Of a stretch of 64,000 nt of DNA, positions 44,948 through 53,801 are shown one piece after another. Both the position numbers and the translations under genes were made by a program. Source of the stretch: DASTFY01 sp963813375 (GTDB lineage: Bacteria; Actinomycetota; Acidimicrobiia; Acidimicrobiales; Ilumatobacteraceae); contig CAWEYT010000016.1 in the NCBI GenBank assembly GCA_963813375.1, positions 62,001 through 126,000 of the forward strand, given 5' to 3'. The notes beneath the pieces are model-generated. The model saw nothing but the letters and a program-made list of their open reading frames with translations, searched no databases and was not told where the DNA came from. Within the stretch, counting starts at the first letter, position 1, and each line of letters begins with the position of its first letter.

Positions 44948-47316
44948 TGGTCCACCCGCTCGATCGTGGAGGAGCGAGGCTGCCGGCGCACCTCGAAGCG
45001 GACGGGGACCCGCTCGGCCAGCTCGGGCACGTGGCTGACCAGGCCCACCATGCGGCCCCTCGCCCCCAGGTCCTCCATGGCGCCGGCGACGACGTCCAGC
45101 GTGGCGGCATCGAGGGTGCCGAAGCCCTCGTCGAGGAACAACGACTCCAGGCGGGCGCCGGTGCCCGAGCGGGCCACCTGCTCGGCCAGGGCCAGGGCCA
45201 GGGCGAGCGAGGCGAGGAACGTCTCGCCGCCGGACAACGTGCGGGCCAGCCGGGCCTCGTCGGCGTTCCGGTGATCGATGACGACGAAGCTCCCCCGCTC
45301 GTCGACCGACAGCGAGTAGGCGCGTTCGGACAGCTCGTGGAGGAGGGTGGACGCCGCGGCGCAGAGGTCGTACAGGACGTGGTCGAGCACCCACCTCTCG
45401 AAGCGGTTGGCGTGCAGTTCCTGCTTCAGCGCGGTGGCGACGCGGACCCGGCGAGCGAGGTCCGCGTCCCGCTCGGTCAGGAGGCGGTGTTCGGCGGCCG
45501 CCTCCTGCAGGGTGGCCACCCGTTGCGCACTGCGGACGTGCGCCTCGACGGCCACGTCGCGATGCGGCCGGCCGGTCGGGTCGAGGCCGGCGTCCATCAG
45601 CGCGCCGTCGAGCTCGCCCACGCGCTTGCGGCACTCGTCGTCGGCGGCCGCCGCCTCCGCCTCCAGCCCGATCAACTCGGCTTCGAGCTCGGCGCGTCGC
45701 CCGGCCGACCAGGCCGTCAGGGCCTGCCACGCTCCGGTCAGCGTGGAGCGGTCAGCCGGCGGAGGCGCCAGTTCGGCAACGCCGTCCCGAGCTCGGTCGA
45801 ACACCTCCCAGCGCTCCCGCTCGGCCTCGGTCGCCAAGACCAGCTGGCGAGCGGCCTGCTGCCGTTCGGCCGTGGCGCGGTCGCGGGTCCGTTCGGCCGT
45901 CGCGACCGCCTCGTCCGCCGCGGCCACGCGGGCCAATCCGGCCGAGACGTCGGCCGCGGGCGGCGCACCTTCGAGGACGGCACAGTGCGCGAGCCGGTCG
46001 GCGTCGGCGCGCGCCGCCCGCTCGTCGGCCCGGGCCACGGCGACCTCGGCTTCGCGCACGGACCGGGCCGCGGCCGCCTCGTCCTCGTTCGCCCGTTCCC
46101 GGGCCGCCCGGGCGTCGGCCAGCTCGGCCGGCTCGTCGTGGTGGGGGACGCTCGTGACGGGCTGGTCGCAGACCGGGCACGGCTCGCCGACCACGAGCAG
46201 GCCACGCAGGGCCGCCGCACGGTGCTCGGCGACCAGCGCGTCGTACGCGCCGCACAGGGCCTCGACCTCGCGCGCCGCCGCCTCGTGCGCCGTCACGGCC
46301 GCGGCGGCCCGCTGGCGCGCAGTGTCCAGATCGGCCGCGGCCTTCCTGGCCCGCTTGTCGACGGCCGGCTGCTCCTCGTGGGCCCGCTGCCAGCGTTCGA
46401 GCGGCCCACGATCCCCGGCGGCCCGTCGTTCGTCGCGGGCGCCGTCGAGCGCGGCGATGGCGGCCGCCTCCCCGTCCTCGGCCGCGGCGACCCCGGATCG
46501 GGCCTGCTCGACGCCGCCGGCCAGGTCCTCGACATCGGACGGCGGTCGCAGAGCCCCGAGGAGGCCGAGCAGCTGCCCCTGCCGCGCCACCGCGGCGCGG
46601 CGGTCATCGCGCCGCCGCTCGGCCGCGGCCAGCGCGGGCAGGCGGTCCTCCACGGTGCGGACGAGGGCCTCCAGCCGCTCGCATCGCCCCTGCTCCTCGG
46701 CCACGGCCTCAGGGGTGGCGGCGGCCAGCGCGGCCAGGTGGGAGGTCAGCTCCGTGCGCTCACCCTCCAGGCGTCCAGCCACCTGCCCGGCCGCCTCGCG
46801 GACGGTGTCGAACAGGCCGAGCTCCAGCAGGCGGACGAGCAGGTCCTGCCGCTCGGCCGGCTTGGCCTGGATGAACCGGGTGAACTGGCCCTGCGGCAGG
46901 ACCACGCACGTCGTGAACTGCTGGGAGGTGAGCCCGAGCAGGGCGGCGATCTCCGCGTCCAGCTCCCGTGCGTTGCCCGCCACCACCTCCCCGGCCCGCT
47001 CCAGCCGGGCTTCCCGCGTCGTCGCCTTCCCGTCGCGGAGGCGCACGACCCGGACGGCGGTCCAGCGCTGACCGCCGAGGTCGAAGTCGAGCCGCACCCG
47101 GGCCTCGGTGCGACCCTGCGACACGACCGGGGCCACCTGACGTTCATCCAACCGGGGGACCGTGCCGTAGAGGGCGAAGATCATGGCGTCGATCACGCTC
47201 GACTTCCCTGCTCCGGTCGGACCGGCCAGCGCGAACAGCTCGACGCCCTCGAAGTCGATGACGGTGCGCTCGCGGAACGAGGTGAACCCCTCCAGCTCCA
47301 GCCGGACGGGCCTCAT
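44944..47316 (-). CDS. sbcC: SbcC/Rad50-type ATPase
   Basis: 790 residues, intact. Walker A GPTGAGKSSVIDAM lies near residue 32, followed by long Ala/Arg/Glu-rich coiled coils. The zinc-hook motif CPVCDQP is near 377, and C-terminal LSGGETFLASLALALAL (signature) and SLFLDEGFGTLD (Walker B) lie near 690 and 727. SbcC tethers DNA ends and controls the SbcD nuclease. The coiled coils are shorter than in E. coli SbcC (about 1050 residues), as in other actinobacteria. The ATG at 47316 overlaps the SbcD stop (ATGA). Confidence 0.93.
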   Translation of the reverse strand: MRPVRLELEGFTSFRERTVIDFEGVELFALAGPTGAGKSSVIDAMIFALYGTVPRLDERQVAPVVSQGRTEARVRLDFDLGGQRWTAVRVVRLRDGKATTREARLERAGEVVAGNARELDAEIAALLGLTSQQFTTCVVLPQGQFTRFIQAKPAERQDLLVRLLELGLFDTVREAAGQVAGRLEGERTELTSHLAALAAATPEAVAEEQGRCERLEALVRTVEDRLPALAAAERRRDDRRAAVARQGQLLGLLGALRPPSDVEDLAGGVEQARSGVAAAEDGEAAAIAALDGARDERRAAGDRGPLERWQRAHEEQPAVDKRARKAAADLDTARQRAAAAVTAHEAAAREVEALCGAYDALVAEHRAAALRGLLVVGEPCPVCDQPVTSVPHHDEPAELADARAARERANEDEAAAARSVREAEVAVARADERAARADADRLAHCAVLEGAPPAADVSAGLARVAAADEAVATAERTRDRATAERQQAARQLVLATEAERERWEVFDRARDGVAELAPPPADRSTLTGAWQALTAWSAGRRAELEAELIGLEAEAAAADDECRKRVGELDGALMDAGLDPTGRPHRDVAVEAHVRSAQRVATLQEAAAEHRLLTERDADLARRVRVATALKQELHANRFERWVLDHVLYDLCAAASTLLHELSERAYSLSVDERGSFVVIDHRNADEARLARTLSGGETFLASLALALALAEQVARSGTGARLESLFLDEGFGTLDAATLDVVAGAMEDLGARGRMVGLVSHVPELAERVPVRFEVRRQPRSSTIERVDQ

Positions 47317-48485
47317 CCGGCGTGCTCCTCGACGAGCTCGGTGAAGAGCGCCAACAGCTCGTCGTCGACGGCACCACGGGTCTCGGTCAGGTAGCGACGG
47401 AACAGCGTGGTGGGATCGAGCGTCGTGCGATCGAGCAGCCCCGGCTCGGACACGGCGGCGCGGCCGGCGGCGGGCGCGGCATCCGGCCTGAGGATCTGGA
47501 CGTCGACGCACTCGGGGAAGTTCTCCCGCACCTGTTCGGCCAGGCCGACCCGGGGAGTCTCCCGCAGACGTACCCGCAGGAAGTCGTCACCGGTCGTCCC
47601 GGCCTGGGCCAGCACGGCATCGAGCGGGCCGTCCAGCGTCCGCAGGCGGCGGCCGCTCCTGAGCACCCGCTCCTCCACCTCGACCGGTCGCCCGGGATGG
47701 GCCTCGACGAGCAGCACGCTCTTCACATCGGCCGTCTCGCCGAAGTCGAGTTGGAGCGGCGAGCCGGCATAGCGGATGGGGCACGGCCCGGGGATCGTCT
47801 GACTGCGGTGCAGGTGACCGAGCGCGACGTACTGCAGGCTCGGCGGGAAGGCGGTGGCCGAGACGCCGTAGTCGAAGATCGTGTGCGCCTCCCGCTCGCC
47901 GCCGCCGAGCATCCCGCCCAGCGCGAAGAGATGGGCCACCAGCACGCTGACGCGGTCAGGCCGAAGGCCCGCTGTGAGGGCGCCGATGAGGTGCCGCAGC
48001 CGCTCGCCGTACGCCTGCGCCTGCTGGTCGGCGGCGGTGGCCATCAGCTCGTCGGCCCGGACCACCCACCGTTGCGACAGGAACGGGAGCAGAGCCACGT
48101 CGGCCTGCTCGCGCCCGTCCCGGGAGCTGACCTCGACGACGCCGCCCTCGTCCGGCCGCCGGAACGACGCCACCATGGTGACCTGGCCCAGTTCGAGCAG
48201 CGGAGCGACGGCCTGGAGGCGGCGCTCGTTGTCGTGGTTGCCGGACACCACCACCACGTGGGCCCCTGGGCGGGCGAGGGCGAGGAGCGCGCCGTAGACG
48301 ATCTGCTCGCTCTCGGCCGTCGGTGCCGCGGTGTCGAACAGGTCGCCGGCCACGATCACCGCGTCCACCTGTTCGGCGGCGGCGAGGGCGGCGATCTCGT
48401 CGAGCACGGCGCGGTGCTCGTCGGCCCGGCTGCGCCCGCGCATCGTCTTGCCGACGTGCCAATCCCCGGTGTGGAGGAACTTCAC
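47313..48485 (-). CDS. sbcD: SbcD/Mre11-type exonuclease
   Basis: 390 residues, intact. Calcineurin-like metal motifs are in order: GDWHVGK (7-13), VAGDLFD near 47, VVSGNHDNE near 79, and YVALGHLHRSQ near 220. The C-terminal part holds the capping and SbcC-binding regions. It cuts hairpins and trims DNA ends with SbcC. The ATG at 48485 overlaps the HerA stop as ATGA. Confidence 0.93.
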   Translation of the reverse strand: MKFLHTGDWHVGKTMRGRSRADEHRAVLDEIAALAAAEQVDAVIVAGDLFDTAAPTAESEQIVYGALLALARPGAHVVVVSGNHDNERRLQAVAPLLELGQVTMVASFRRPDEGGVVEVSSRDGREQADVALLPFLSQRWVVRADELMATAADQQAQAYGERLRHLIGALTAGLRPDRVSVLVAHLFALGGMLGGGEREAHTIFDYGVSATAFPPSLQYVALGHLHRSQTIPGPCPIRYAGSPLQLDFGETADVKSVLLVEAHPGRPVEVEERVLRSGRRLRTLDGPLDAVLAQAGTTGDDFLRVRLRETPRVGLAEQVRENFPECVDVQILRPDAAPAAGRAAVSEPGLLDRTTLDPTTLFRRYLTETRGAVDDELLALFTELVEEHAG

Positions 48486-50215
48486 GGCAGTCCGGCGAAG
48501 GGATCGTCGGCTCCACCCCCGCTCCCGCCCGCGCCCCAGCCGGCCCTGCCTCGCTGGGTCGGGTGGCCCAGGCCGGGAACGGGAACTCGACCACGAGCGG
48601 AACCGGCAGCACGGGCTGCGCGACGAGCATCGTCCCCGGCTTCAGGATCTTCGCTCGATCCCGCTGCGCCGCGGGCAGGAAGCCGTACTCGCCCCTCGCA
48701 GCCTCCGCGGCATCGAGGCGGCCGACGACCCGCACGGCGGAGTTGGCCACGATCCGGCGCTCGACCTCGCTGGCCGTCTGCTGCGCGCCGAGCAGGATCA
48801 TCCCCAGCGAGCGGCCTCGCTCGGCCACGTCCAGCAGGATCTCCTTGATCGGGCTGGACCCGTCCCGGGGCGCGTACTTGTTGAGCTCGTCCAGCACCAC
48901 GAACTGGAGCGGCCGTGCCTGGCCGGCCCGCTCCTTGTCCTCGAAGGCCTTGCGCAGCACGACGCCGACGACGAAGCGCTTGGCCCGGTCGTTGAGGTTG
49001 TGGAGGTCCACCACCGTGACCTGACGCTCGAGGACGACGCGGTGACGCTCGGGGTCGGGCACGTCCGCGCGGACCAGGTGCTGGACGTGGGGCACCGCCC
49101 CGTACAGACGGCGGATGAACGCGTTGACCGTGCCGGCGCCGATGGCCGGCCCGGCCCAGTGCGGGTCCGGCCGCCCCTCCTCGTCCATCAGGCGGGCCTG
49201 GATGAGGTCGACGAGGGCGCGGAAGTTGCGCACCACCTCGCCCTCGATCGACACCGCGCCGTCGCCGGCCGGCCCCGCCTCCCGCAGCCGGGCGGTCACG
49301 TTGTGGACGACCATCGTGTACTGCTGGCGGTCGTCCTCGGCGTCCGCGAACAGGAAGGGCAACAGCTCCTGCCGGCAGAAGTCCTCCAGGGTCCAGAAGA
49401 AGGACACGATGTCGGTGTCCCGGCTGGCGACGTCGGGCACCGGCGTGGGCGCGCCGCGGCGGGGTGGCGCGAAGAAGGCCACGCTCGGGAAGGCGCCCAC
49501 CGGCAGACCCACCCGGCCGTAGCGGGCCGCCTGCCGCTCGTCGAGCCGTTGGTTCGGCCGGTCCAGCCACAGCAGGTCCTCGCCCTTCACGTTGAAGACC
49601 AGGGCCTTGGTGTTGACGGCCTCGGCGCCGAGCACGCCGGACTCGAACAGGGAGTAGAGGAGGAACGTCGCGTAGCTGGTCTTCGTGGCGACGCCCGGAG
49701 ATCCCGCTGATGTTGACGTGCGCGCCCCGGGTGCCGTCGACGAAGTCCAGGTCCAGGTAGAGCGGTTCGTCGTCCCGCGTGAGGCCGGCCGGGAGACGAC
49801 GCTCCATCCCGTCGAAGAACAGCGCCTCGAACCGATCGGCCCCCACGGCCCGCCGCACGGGCGTGCCGGGGAGCGGAGGCACGAACACCTCCGGCTCGAA
49901 GCGGGTGGCGAGGACCTGCGCCGACTCGCTGACCTCGGCTGGGAGCACGCCGTCCTCGATGAGGAAGACGTCGCTGTCGAACCGTGCGCCTTCGTGGCGC
50001 GCCCGCACCTGGGCGACCACGCCGTAGATGCGGACCTGGTCGCCGGCGGGGAGGACGCGCTCCAAGGCGACGACATCGTCGAGCTGCAGGATGGAGCCGT
50101 CAGCCACGGCCACCCAGAAGTCCAGCGGGGTGGAGTCCTCCGTGCCGAGCACGCGGCCGGCCAGTGGCTCGACCGCTTGCTCTCCTGAGGCGGGCTCGTC
50201 CTGCGCGACCATCAC
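48482..50215 (-). CDS. herA: HerA-like hexameric DNA translocase ATPase (two frame breaks)
   Basis: About 577 residues. An N-terminal HAS-barrel region (AGRVLGTEDSTPLDFWV) is followed by a RecA-like core. The P-loop region reads NISGIS then VATKTSYATFLL, i.e. GISGVATKTS, a divergent Walker A known in bacterial HerA-like proteins. Walker B is QFVVLDELNKYAP near 465, and RGRSLGMILLGAQQTA follows. The frame changes +1 near 49698 inside the P-loop; deleting one G restores GISGVATKTS. A second change near 48555 (+2) lies in the last 30 residues. HerA drives DNA through the NurA nuclease. It is the first gene of the operon. Confidence 0.85.
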   Translation of the reverse strand: MMVAQDEPASGEQAVEPLAGRVLGTEDSTPLDFWVAVADGSILQLDDVVALERVLPAGDQVRIYGVVAQVRARHEGARFDSDVFLIEDGVLPAEVSESAQVLATRFEPEVFVPPLPGTPVRRAVGADRFEALFFDGMERRLPAGLTRDDEPLYLDLDFVDGTRGAHVNISGISGRRHEDQLRDVPPLLPVRVRRARRRGRQHQGPGLQREGRGPAVAGPAEPTARRAAGGPLRPGGSAGGRLPERGLLRATPPRRAHAGARRRQPGHRHRVLLLDPGGLLPAGAVALPVRGRRGRPPAVHDGRPQRDRPAAGGGAGRRRRGVDRGRGGAQLPRPRRPHPGPPDGRGGAAGPALGRAGHRRRHGQRVHPPSVRGGAPRPAPGPRGRARPRASPRRPRASGHGGGPPQPQRPGQALRRRRRAAQGLRGQGAGRPGTAAPVRGAGRAQQVRAPGRVQPDQGDPAGRGRARPLAGDDPARRAADGQRGRAPDRGQLRRAGRRPPRCRGGCEGRVRLPARGAAGSSEDPEAGDDARRAARAAGSARGRVPVPGLGHPTQRGRAGWGAGGSGGGADDPFAGLP

Positions 50216-50226
50216 GCCGACGCTAC

Positions 50227-50790
50227 TCAGGGGGTGCGCGGCGCACGCTCGAACACGAAGAGGTGGTTGAGCCCGAGCTGGAACGTGGCGTGCTCGATGA
50301 GGGTCAGCCCGGCAGCGACCATCAGCGGCTTGACGTCGTCCGGCTCGAAGCCGTAGTGCTGGTCGGCCTCCATGCCGTCCAGCAGGCGGAGCCGCATGAG
50401 GACGTCGAGGATGGCGTCCACCCGGGGCGACGGCACGGTCAGGATCAGGCGGCCTCCCGGCTTCAACAGGCGGTGGGCGGTTCCGGCCACGACCGGCTGC
50501 TGATCCGACGGGACGTGCTCCAGGACGGCCAGCATCGTGATGGCGTCGAAGGACTCGGGCTCGTCCGGCGCGTCCAGAGGGAAGGAGCCGGGCAGCAGCC
50601 GGTAGCGGTCGCCGTCGAGCGGGCCGGCGAGCGCGGGGTCGAGGCCGATCCCCTCCCGCAGCCCGGGGCCGAGCCGGCGGAACAACGCCCCGTCGTGGCA
50701 GCCGACGTCCAACACCCGCGACCCGAGCGGTACGAAGCGGATGGCGCGGCCGATCCGCCAGTCCTGGAGCAGCCGGTCGAGCCGGTTCAC
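50227..50790 (-). CDS. Class I SAM-dependent methyltransferase
   Basis: 187 residues. SAM motif I is VLDVGCHDG near 27, then GLDPA, and ITMLAVLEHVPSDQ with LLKPGGRLILTVPSP. The catalytic target is unknown, but its GTG at 50790 overlaps the stop of the glycosyltransferase gene, so it likely modifies a glycan or lipid carrier intermediate made by that pathway. It ends 11 bases before the HerA start on the same strand. Confidence 0.82.
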   Translation of the reverse strand: MNRLDRLLQDWRIGRAIRFVPLGSRVLDVGCHDGALFRRLGPGLREGIGLDPALAGPLDGDRYRLLPGSFPLDAPDEPESFDAITMLAVLEHVPSDQQPVVAGTAHRLLKPGGRLILTVPSPRVDAILDVLMRLRLLDGMEADQHYGFEPDDVKPLMVAAGLTLIEHATFQLGLNHLFVFERAPRTP

Positions 50791-51974
50791 GCCACGTCGT
50801 CGCGGCGCTGCTCGAGCACCGTCCCCGCCGTCGGCCGTGCGGACGGCAGCCCGAGGATGCTCAGCAGCAGGCTGCACAGCGCGGTCTGGAGCCCCAGCAC
50901 GAGGACCGTCACCGACGGCAGGATCACCCGCATCGAGCGTGTCGGGTCGAGCGGCTGGAAGTCCCACCCGGCCGCCTCCCCGATCAGCGCCGCCCCGCCG
51001 ACCACGACGGCCACGGCGGACAGCGCCAGCCACAGCTCGAGGGGGAACCGGCGCCGGAACTGCGTCACCCGGCGGTCGTCGGGCAGCAGCCCCTCACGGC
51101 TGGCGAAGGTCTTGGACAGCAGGGCGAACCAGACGGACTGGTAGCCGATGAGGACCAGCCCCGCGCACACCGCCAACGTCCCGATGCTGAACGTGGCCGG
51201 CCCGATCGTCACGTCGGTGAGCGTCAGCACGAAACCGCACCCGCCGCCGATCAGCAACAGGAGCAGGCCCGGGTAGAAGAACAGCCAGCGGGGGCTGTAG
51301 AGGAGCAGGAACCGCAGGTGCCTCCAGCCGTCCCGCCACGCCCGCAGGTGCGGTGGCCGGGAGCGGCCGTCGCGGTAGAGGCGGATCGGCACCTGTTCGA
51401 TCCGCATCCCACTCAGGCTGGCCTTCACCACCATCTCGCTGGCGAACTCCATGCCGGGTGAGTGGAGGTCGAGCCGGAGGACGGCGTCACGACGGAAGCC
51501 GCGCAGCCCGCAGTGGAAGTCGCGGATGTCCGTGTGGAAGAACAGCCGACCGAGGAACGACAGCGCGGGGTTGCCGACGTAGCGGTGCAGGGCGGGCATG
51601 GCCCCGTCGTCGATCCCGCCCGCGAACCGGTCGCCCATCACCAGATCGGCGCCGCTCCGTAGGGCGGTCATGAACGGTTCGAGCGCCGAGAAGTCGTAGC
51701 TGTCGTCGGCGTCGCCCATCACGATGAACGTGCCCCGCGCCGCCAGGATGCCGCCCATGAGCGCGGCGCCGTACCCCTGCTCCGGTACCTCGACCACGTG
51801 CACGCCGAGCCGCCGGGCCAGCGCCGCTGACCCGTCCGTGGAGCCGTTGTCCACGACGACGATCTCGCCGTCGACGCCCGAGGAGTCGAGGTAGCGGCGG
51901 GCCTTGGCGACGCAGGTCTCGAGCGTCTCCGCCTCGTTCCGGCAGGGCATGACGATCGACAGCTCCACGCGCAT
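50787..51974 (-). CDS. Family 2 glycosyltransferase with C-terminal membrane region
   Basis: 395 residues. The GT-A domain has VMPCRNEAETL, VVDNGSTDGS and MGDADDSYDF (DxD) within the first 110 residues. RDFHCGLRGFRRDAV near 160 is the conserved acceptor-loop motif of polyprenyl-phosphate glycosyltransferases. Four to five membrane segments follow between about 235 and 390. It probably charges a lipid carrier with a sugar for envelope glycans. The start is ATG 51974, divergent from the HhH-GPD gene by 36 bases. Confidence 0.87.
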   Translation of the reverse strand: MRVELSIVMPCRNEAETLETCVAKARRYLDSSGVDGEIVVVDNGSTDGSAALARRLGVHVVEVPEQGYGAALMGGILAARGTFIVMGDADDSYDFSALEPFMTALRSGADLVMGDRFAGGIDDGAMPALHRYVGNPALSFLGRLFFHTDIRDFHCGLRGFRRDAVLRLDLHSPGMEFASEMVVKASLSGMRIEQVPIRLYRDGRSRPPHLRAWRDGWRHLRFLLLYSPRWLFFYPGLLLLLIGGGCGFVLTLTDVTIGPATFSIGTLAVCAGLVLIGYQSVWFALLSKTFASREGLLPDDRRVTQFRRRFPLELWLALSAVAVVVGGAALIGEAAGWDFQPLDPTRSMRVILPSVTVLVLGLQTALCSLLLSILGLPSARPTAGTVLEQRRDDVA

Positions 51975-52010
51975 TCCGGGCGCGCAGGCTAACCCCGTAG
52001 CATCCGGCCC

Positions 52011-52604
52011 GTGGCTGCAGGCACGCTGCACGTGACCGGCGACGCGGCGGCCGACGACCTGCTCAACACGGACGGCCTGGCCCTCCTCATCGGCATGTTG
52101 CTCGACCAGCAGGTCCCGATGGAGTGGGCCTTCATGGGCCCGTGGTCGCTGCGGGCCCGCCTCGGTCACCTCGACGCGGCGCGGATCGCGGCCATGGACC
52201 CCGAGGAGCTCGTGGCGGTGTTCTGCGCCAAGCCCGCGCTCCACCGATATCCCGCGGTCATGGCGCGCCGCACGCACGACCTCTGCGCGTTCGTGGTCGA
52301 GCACTACGACGGGAAGGCCGAGCGGCTGTGGGAGGGCGCCGACTCGGGCGCCGAGCTCTACGCCCGCTTGCGGGAGCTGCCCGGGTACGGCCAGGAGAAG
52401 GCCCGGATCTTCGTGGCCATCCTGGCCAAGCGCCGCGGCGTGCGCCCCGACGGCTGGGAAGCCGCGGCCGGCCCGTTCGCCGACCCCGTCCCCCGCTCCG
52501 TGGCCGACATCGACTCCCCCGACTCCCTCGCCCGCGTGCGGGAATGGAAGAAGGCCCAGAAAGCCGCCCAGAAGGACAAGCAAGACCGCCCCCTGAAGCA
52601 GTAG
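52011..52604 (+). CDS. HhH-GPD family base-excision-like protein
   Basis: 197 residues. The order LLIGMLLDQQVPMEWAF near the start and RELPGYGQEKARIFVAIL near 125-142 corresponds to the helix-hairpin-helix of the HhH-GPD glycosylase superfamily. The C-terminal region is Lys/Gln-rich. The catalytic Asp normally found after the hairpin is not clear, so activity is uncertain; this short actinobacterial subfamily is uncharacterised. GTG at 52011 is used. A 7-bp stem-loop follows the stop. Confidence 0.75.
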   Translation: MAAGTLHVTGDAAADDLLNTDGLALLIGMLLDQQVPMEWAFMGPWSLRARLGHLDAARIAAMDPEELVAVFCAKPALHRYPAVMARRTHDLCAFVVEHYDGKAERLWEGADSGAELYARLRELPGYGQEKARIFVAILAKRRGVRPDGWEAAAGPFADPVPRSVADIDSPDSLARVREWKKAQKAAQKDKQDRPLKQ

Positions 52605-52614
52605 CCGCCGGCGG

Positions 52615-52634
52615 GCCCGCGCCGGGCCGCGGGC
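52615..52634 (+). terminator. Stem-loop after the HhH-GPD gene
   Basis: GCCCGCG-CCGGGC-CGCGGGC is a 7-bp stem with a 6-base loop, 10 bases past the stop codon. There is no T tract. It may end the HhH-GPD transcript. Confidence 0.5.
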
Positions 52635-52656
52635 GGCCGCCACGCCCGCCCGATCC

Positions 52657-52705
52657 GTTCATGGCGTCGAATCGGGCGCAAGTCGCCGAGAACGGCGCCA
52701 TGGAC
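52657..52705. repeat. Palindromic intergenic repeat, copy B
   Basis: GTTCATGGCG (52657-52666) and CGCCATGGAC (52696-52705) are inverted arms around 29 bases, with one mismatch. The reverse complement of this copy, extended two bases, matches copy C at 44 of 52 positions by my count. It ends about 45 bases before the AbiEi-like gene. Confidence 0.75.
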
Positions 52706-52748
52706 GGCTCAGCCTTCCGGATCGGGGTGGCTCAGGCACTCACCGGGT

Positions 52749-53651
52749 GTGACTCCTGAGCGACAGCTCCTCCACCTCGCCGCCCGTCAGCACGGATGCG
52801 CATCCATCGAGCAGGCGGTCGTTGCGGCCTCGCGCCCGGACAGATCCGCCATCGGTTCCGCACCGGACAGTGGGAGCGGGTCGGACACTCGACGGGCGTT
52901 CCGGGTAACGGGTGCGGCGATGACCTGGGAGCAGCAGCTGATCGTCGGCCTGCTCGACCTGGGCGACGACGTCGCCGTTTCATGCGTGCCGCTGCCGCCC
53001 TGCACGGCTTCGAGGGCTTCCCGCCCCGGCCTGTCGAGTTCACGATCCCCCGTCGGACTGGCGGCGCCAGGTCGATGTGGCAGGTGCATACGACGAGCCG
53101 ATGCGAGCTCATCGACCGGGCCAGCGTGGGCGGCTTCCCCTGCACGTCGGCCGCCCGGACGATCGTGGATCTCGCTGCGGTCGTCACCGAGCAGCAGCTC
53201 AGCCGCGCGATCGACACCGCTGTGCGGGAAGGCCTGTCGTCGCCGACGTTCATGCGCAAGCGGCTGACCTCGCTCGACGATGGCGCCGGATCGGGCAGGG
53301 TCGTGCGCCTGCTCGATGAGCTCATGGTCGCCACCGGCGGCGAGAGCGATCTCGAACGCCACTTCCGCGGCTGGGTACGTCGAACTCGCCGGGCTGCCCC
53401 GACCCGTCTGCCAGCAGACGATCCGCATCAAGGGTTCGACGATCGCCAGGGTGGACTTCCGGTTCCCGGGCACGAAGGTGGTGGTCGAGGTCAGTGGTCG
53501 GCGAGGCCGATGCCTCTGGACCCGAGCGGGCGAGACGGAAGCGGTCGTGGACCTGGCCGCAACGAGCTCCAGACGGCCGGCTTCGTGGCGCATCCGAGTT
53601 CGCGAACGACCAGGTGCGCCGCGCTCCGGAGATCGTCATGCGAGGGAGTGA
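52749..53651 (+). CDS. AbiEi/DUF559-like protein (antitoxin-type wing plus VSR-like endonuclease fold), many frame breaks
   Basis: About 300 residues when joined. The N-terminal part, QHGCASIEQA then IRHRFRTGQWERV, is the AbiEi-type winged helix. The middle has MRAAAALHGFEGF, CELIDRASVGGFPCTSAARTIVDLAAV and DTAVREGL. The C-terminal part, GYVELAGLPRP then RVDFRFPGTKVVVEVSG and RELQTAGF, is the DUF559/VSR-like nuclease fold with acidic metal-site residues. Breaks lie near 52822, 52845, 52890, 52980, 53372, 53505, 53565, 53590 and 53610; the very end is uncertain. No AbiEii toxin is beside it. The family is abundant and usually orphan in actinobacteria. Possibly decayed, but most breaks match the window-wide error pattern. 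Confidence 0.7.
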
Positions 53652-53694
53652 CCGCCTGGCATCCCGGCCGAATCGGAAGCCCACGGCCCCGAGC

Positions 53695-53743
53695 GTTCAT
53701 GGCGCCGATTCCGGCGACATACGCCCGATCTGACGCCATGAAC
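53695..53743. repeat. Palindromic intergenic repeat, copy C
   Basis: GTTCATGGCG (53695-53704) and CGCCATGAAC (53734-53743) are perfect 10-bp inverted arms around 29 bases. This copy lies just after the AbiEi-like gene and is in opposite orientation to copy B, so the gene is bracketed by an inverted pair. Confidence 0.8.
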
Positions 53744-53801
53744 GGTTTGGGTGGCTGCGCTTCGCTGGCCGCCCCGCTGCCGGCGGCCGGTGCGGGCCGG
53801 G

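Noticed and set aside
44944..47394. Long plus-strand frames antisense to SbcC (up to 787 codons)
   Set aside because: These are GC-rich shadow frames with Arg/Ala/Gly-rich translations and no domain motifs; SbcC on the minus strand has all ATPase motifs.
52749..53651. Complete AbiE toxin-antitoxin pair
   Set aside because: No AbiEii nucleotidyltransferase toxin lies upstream or downstream; neighbours are HhH-GPD and RNase HI genes.
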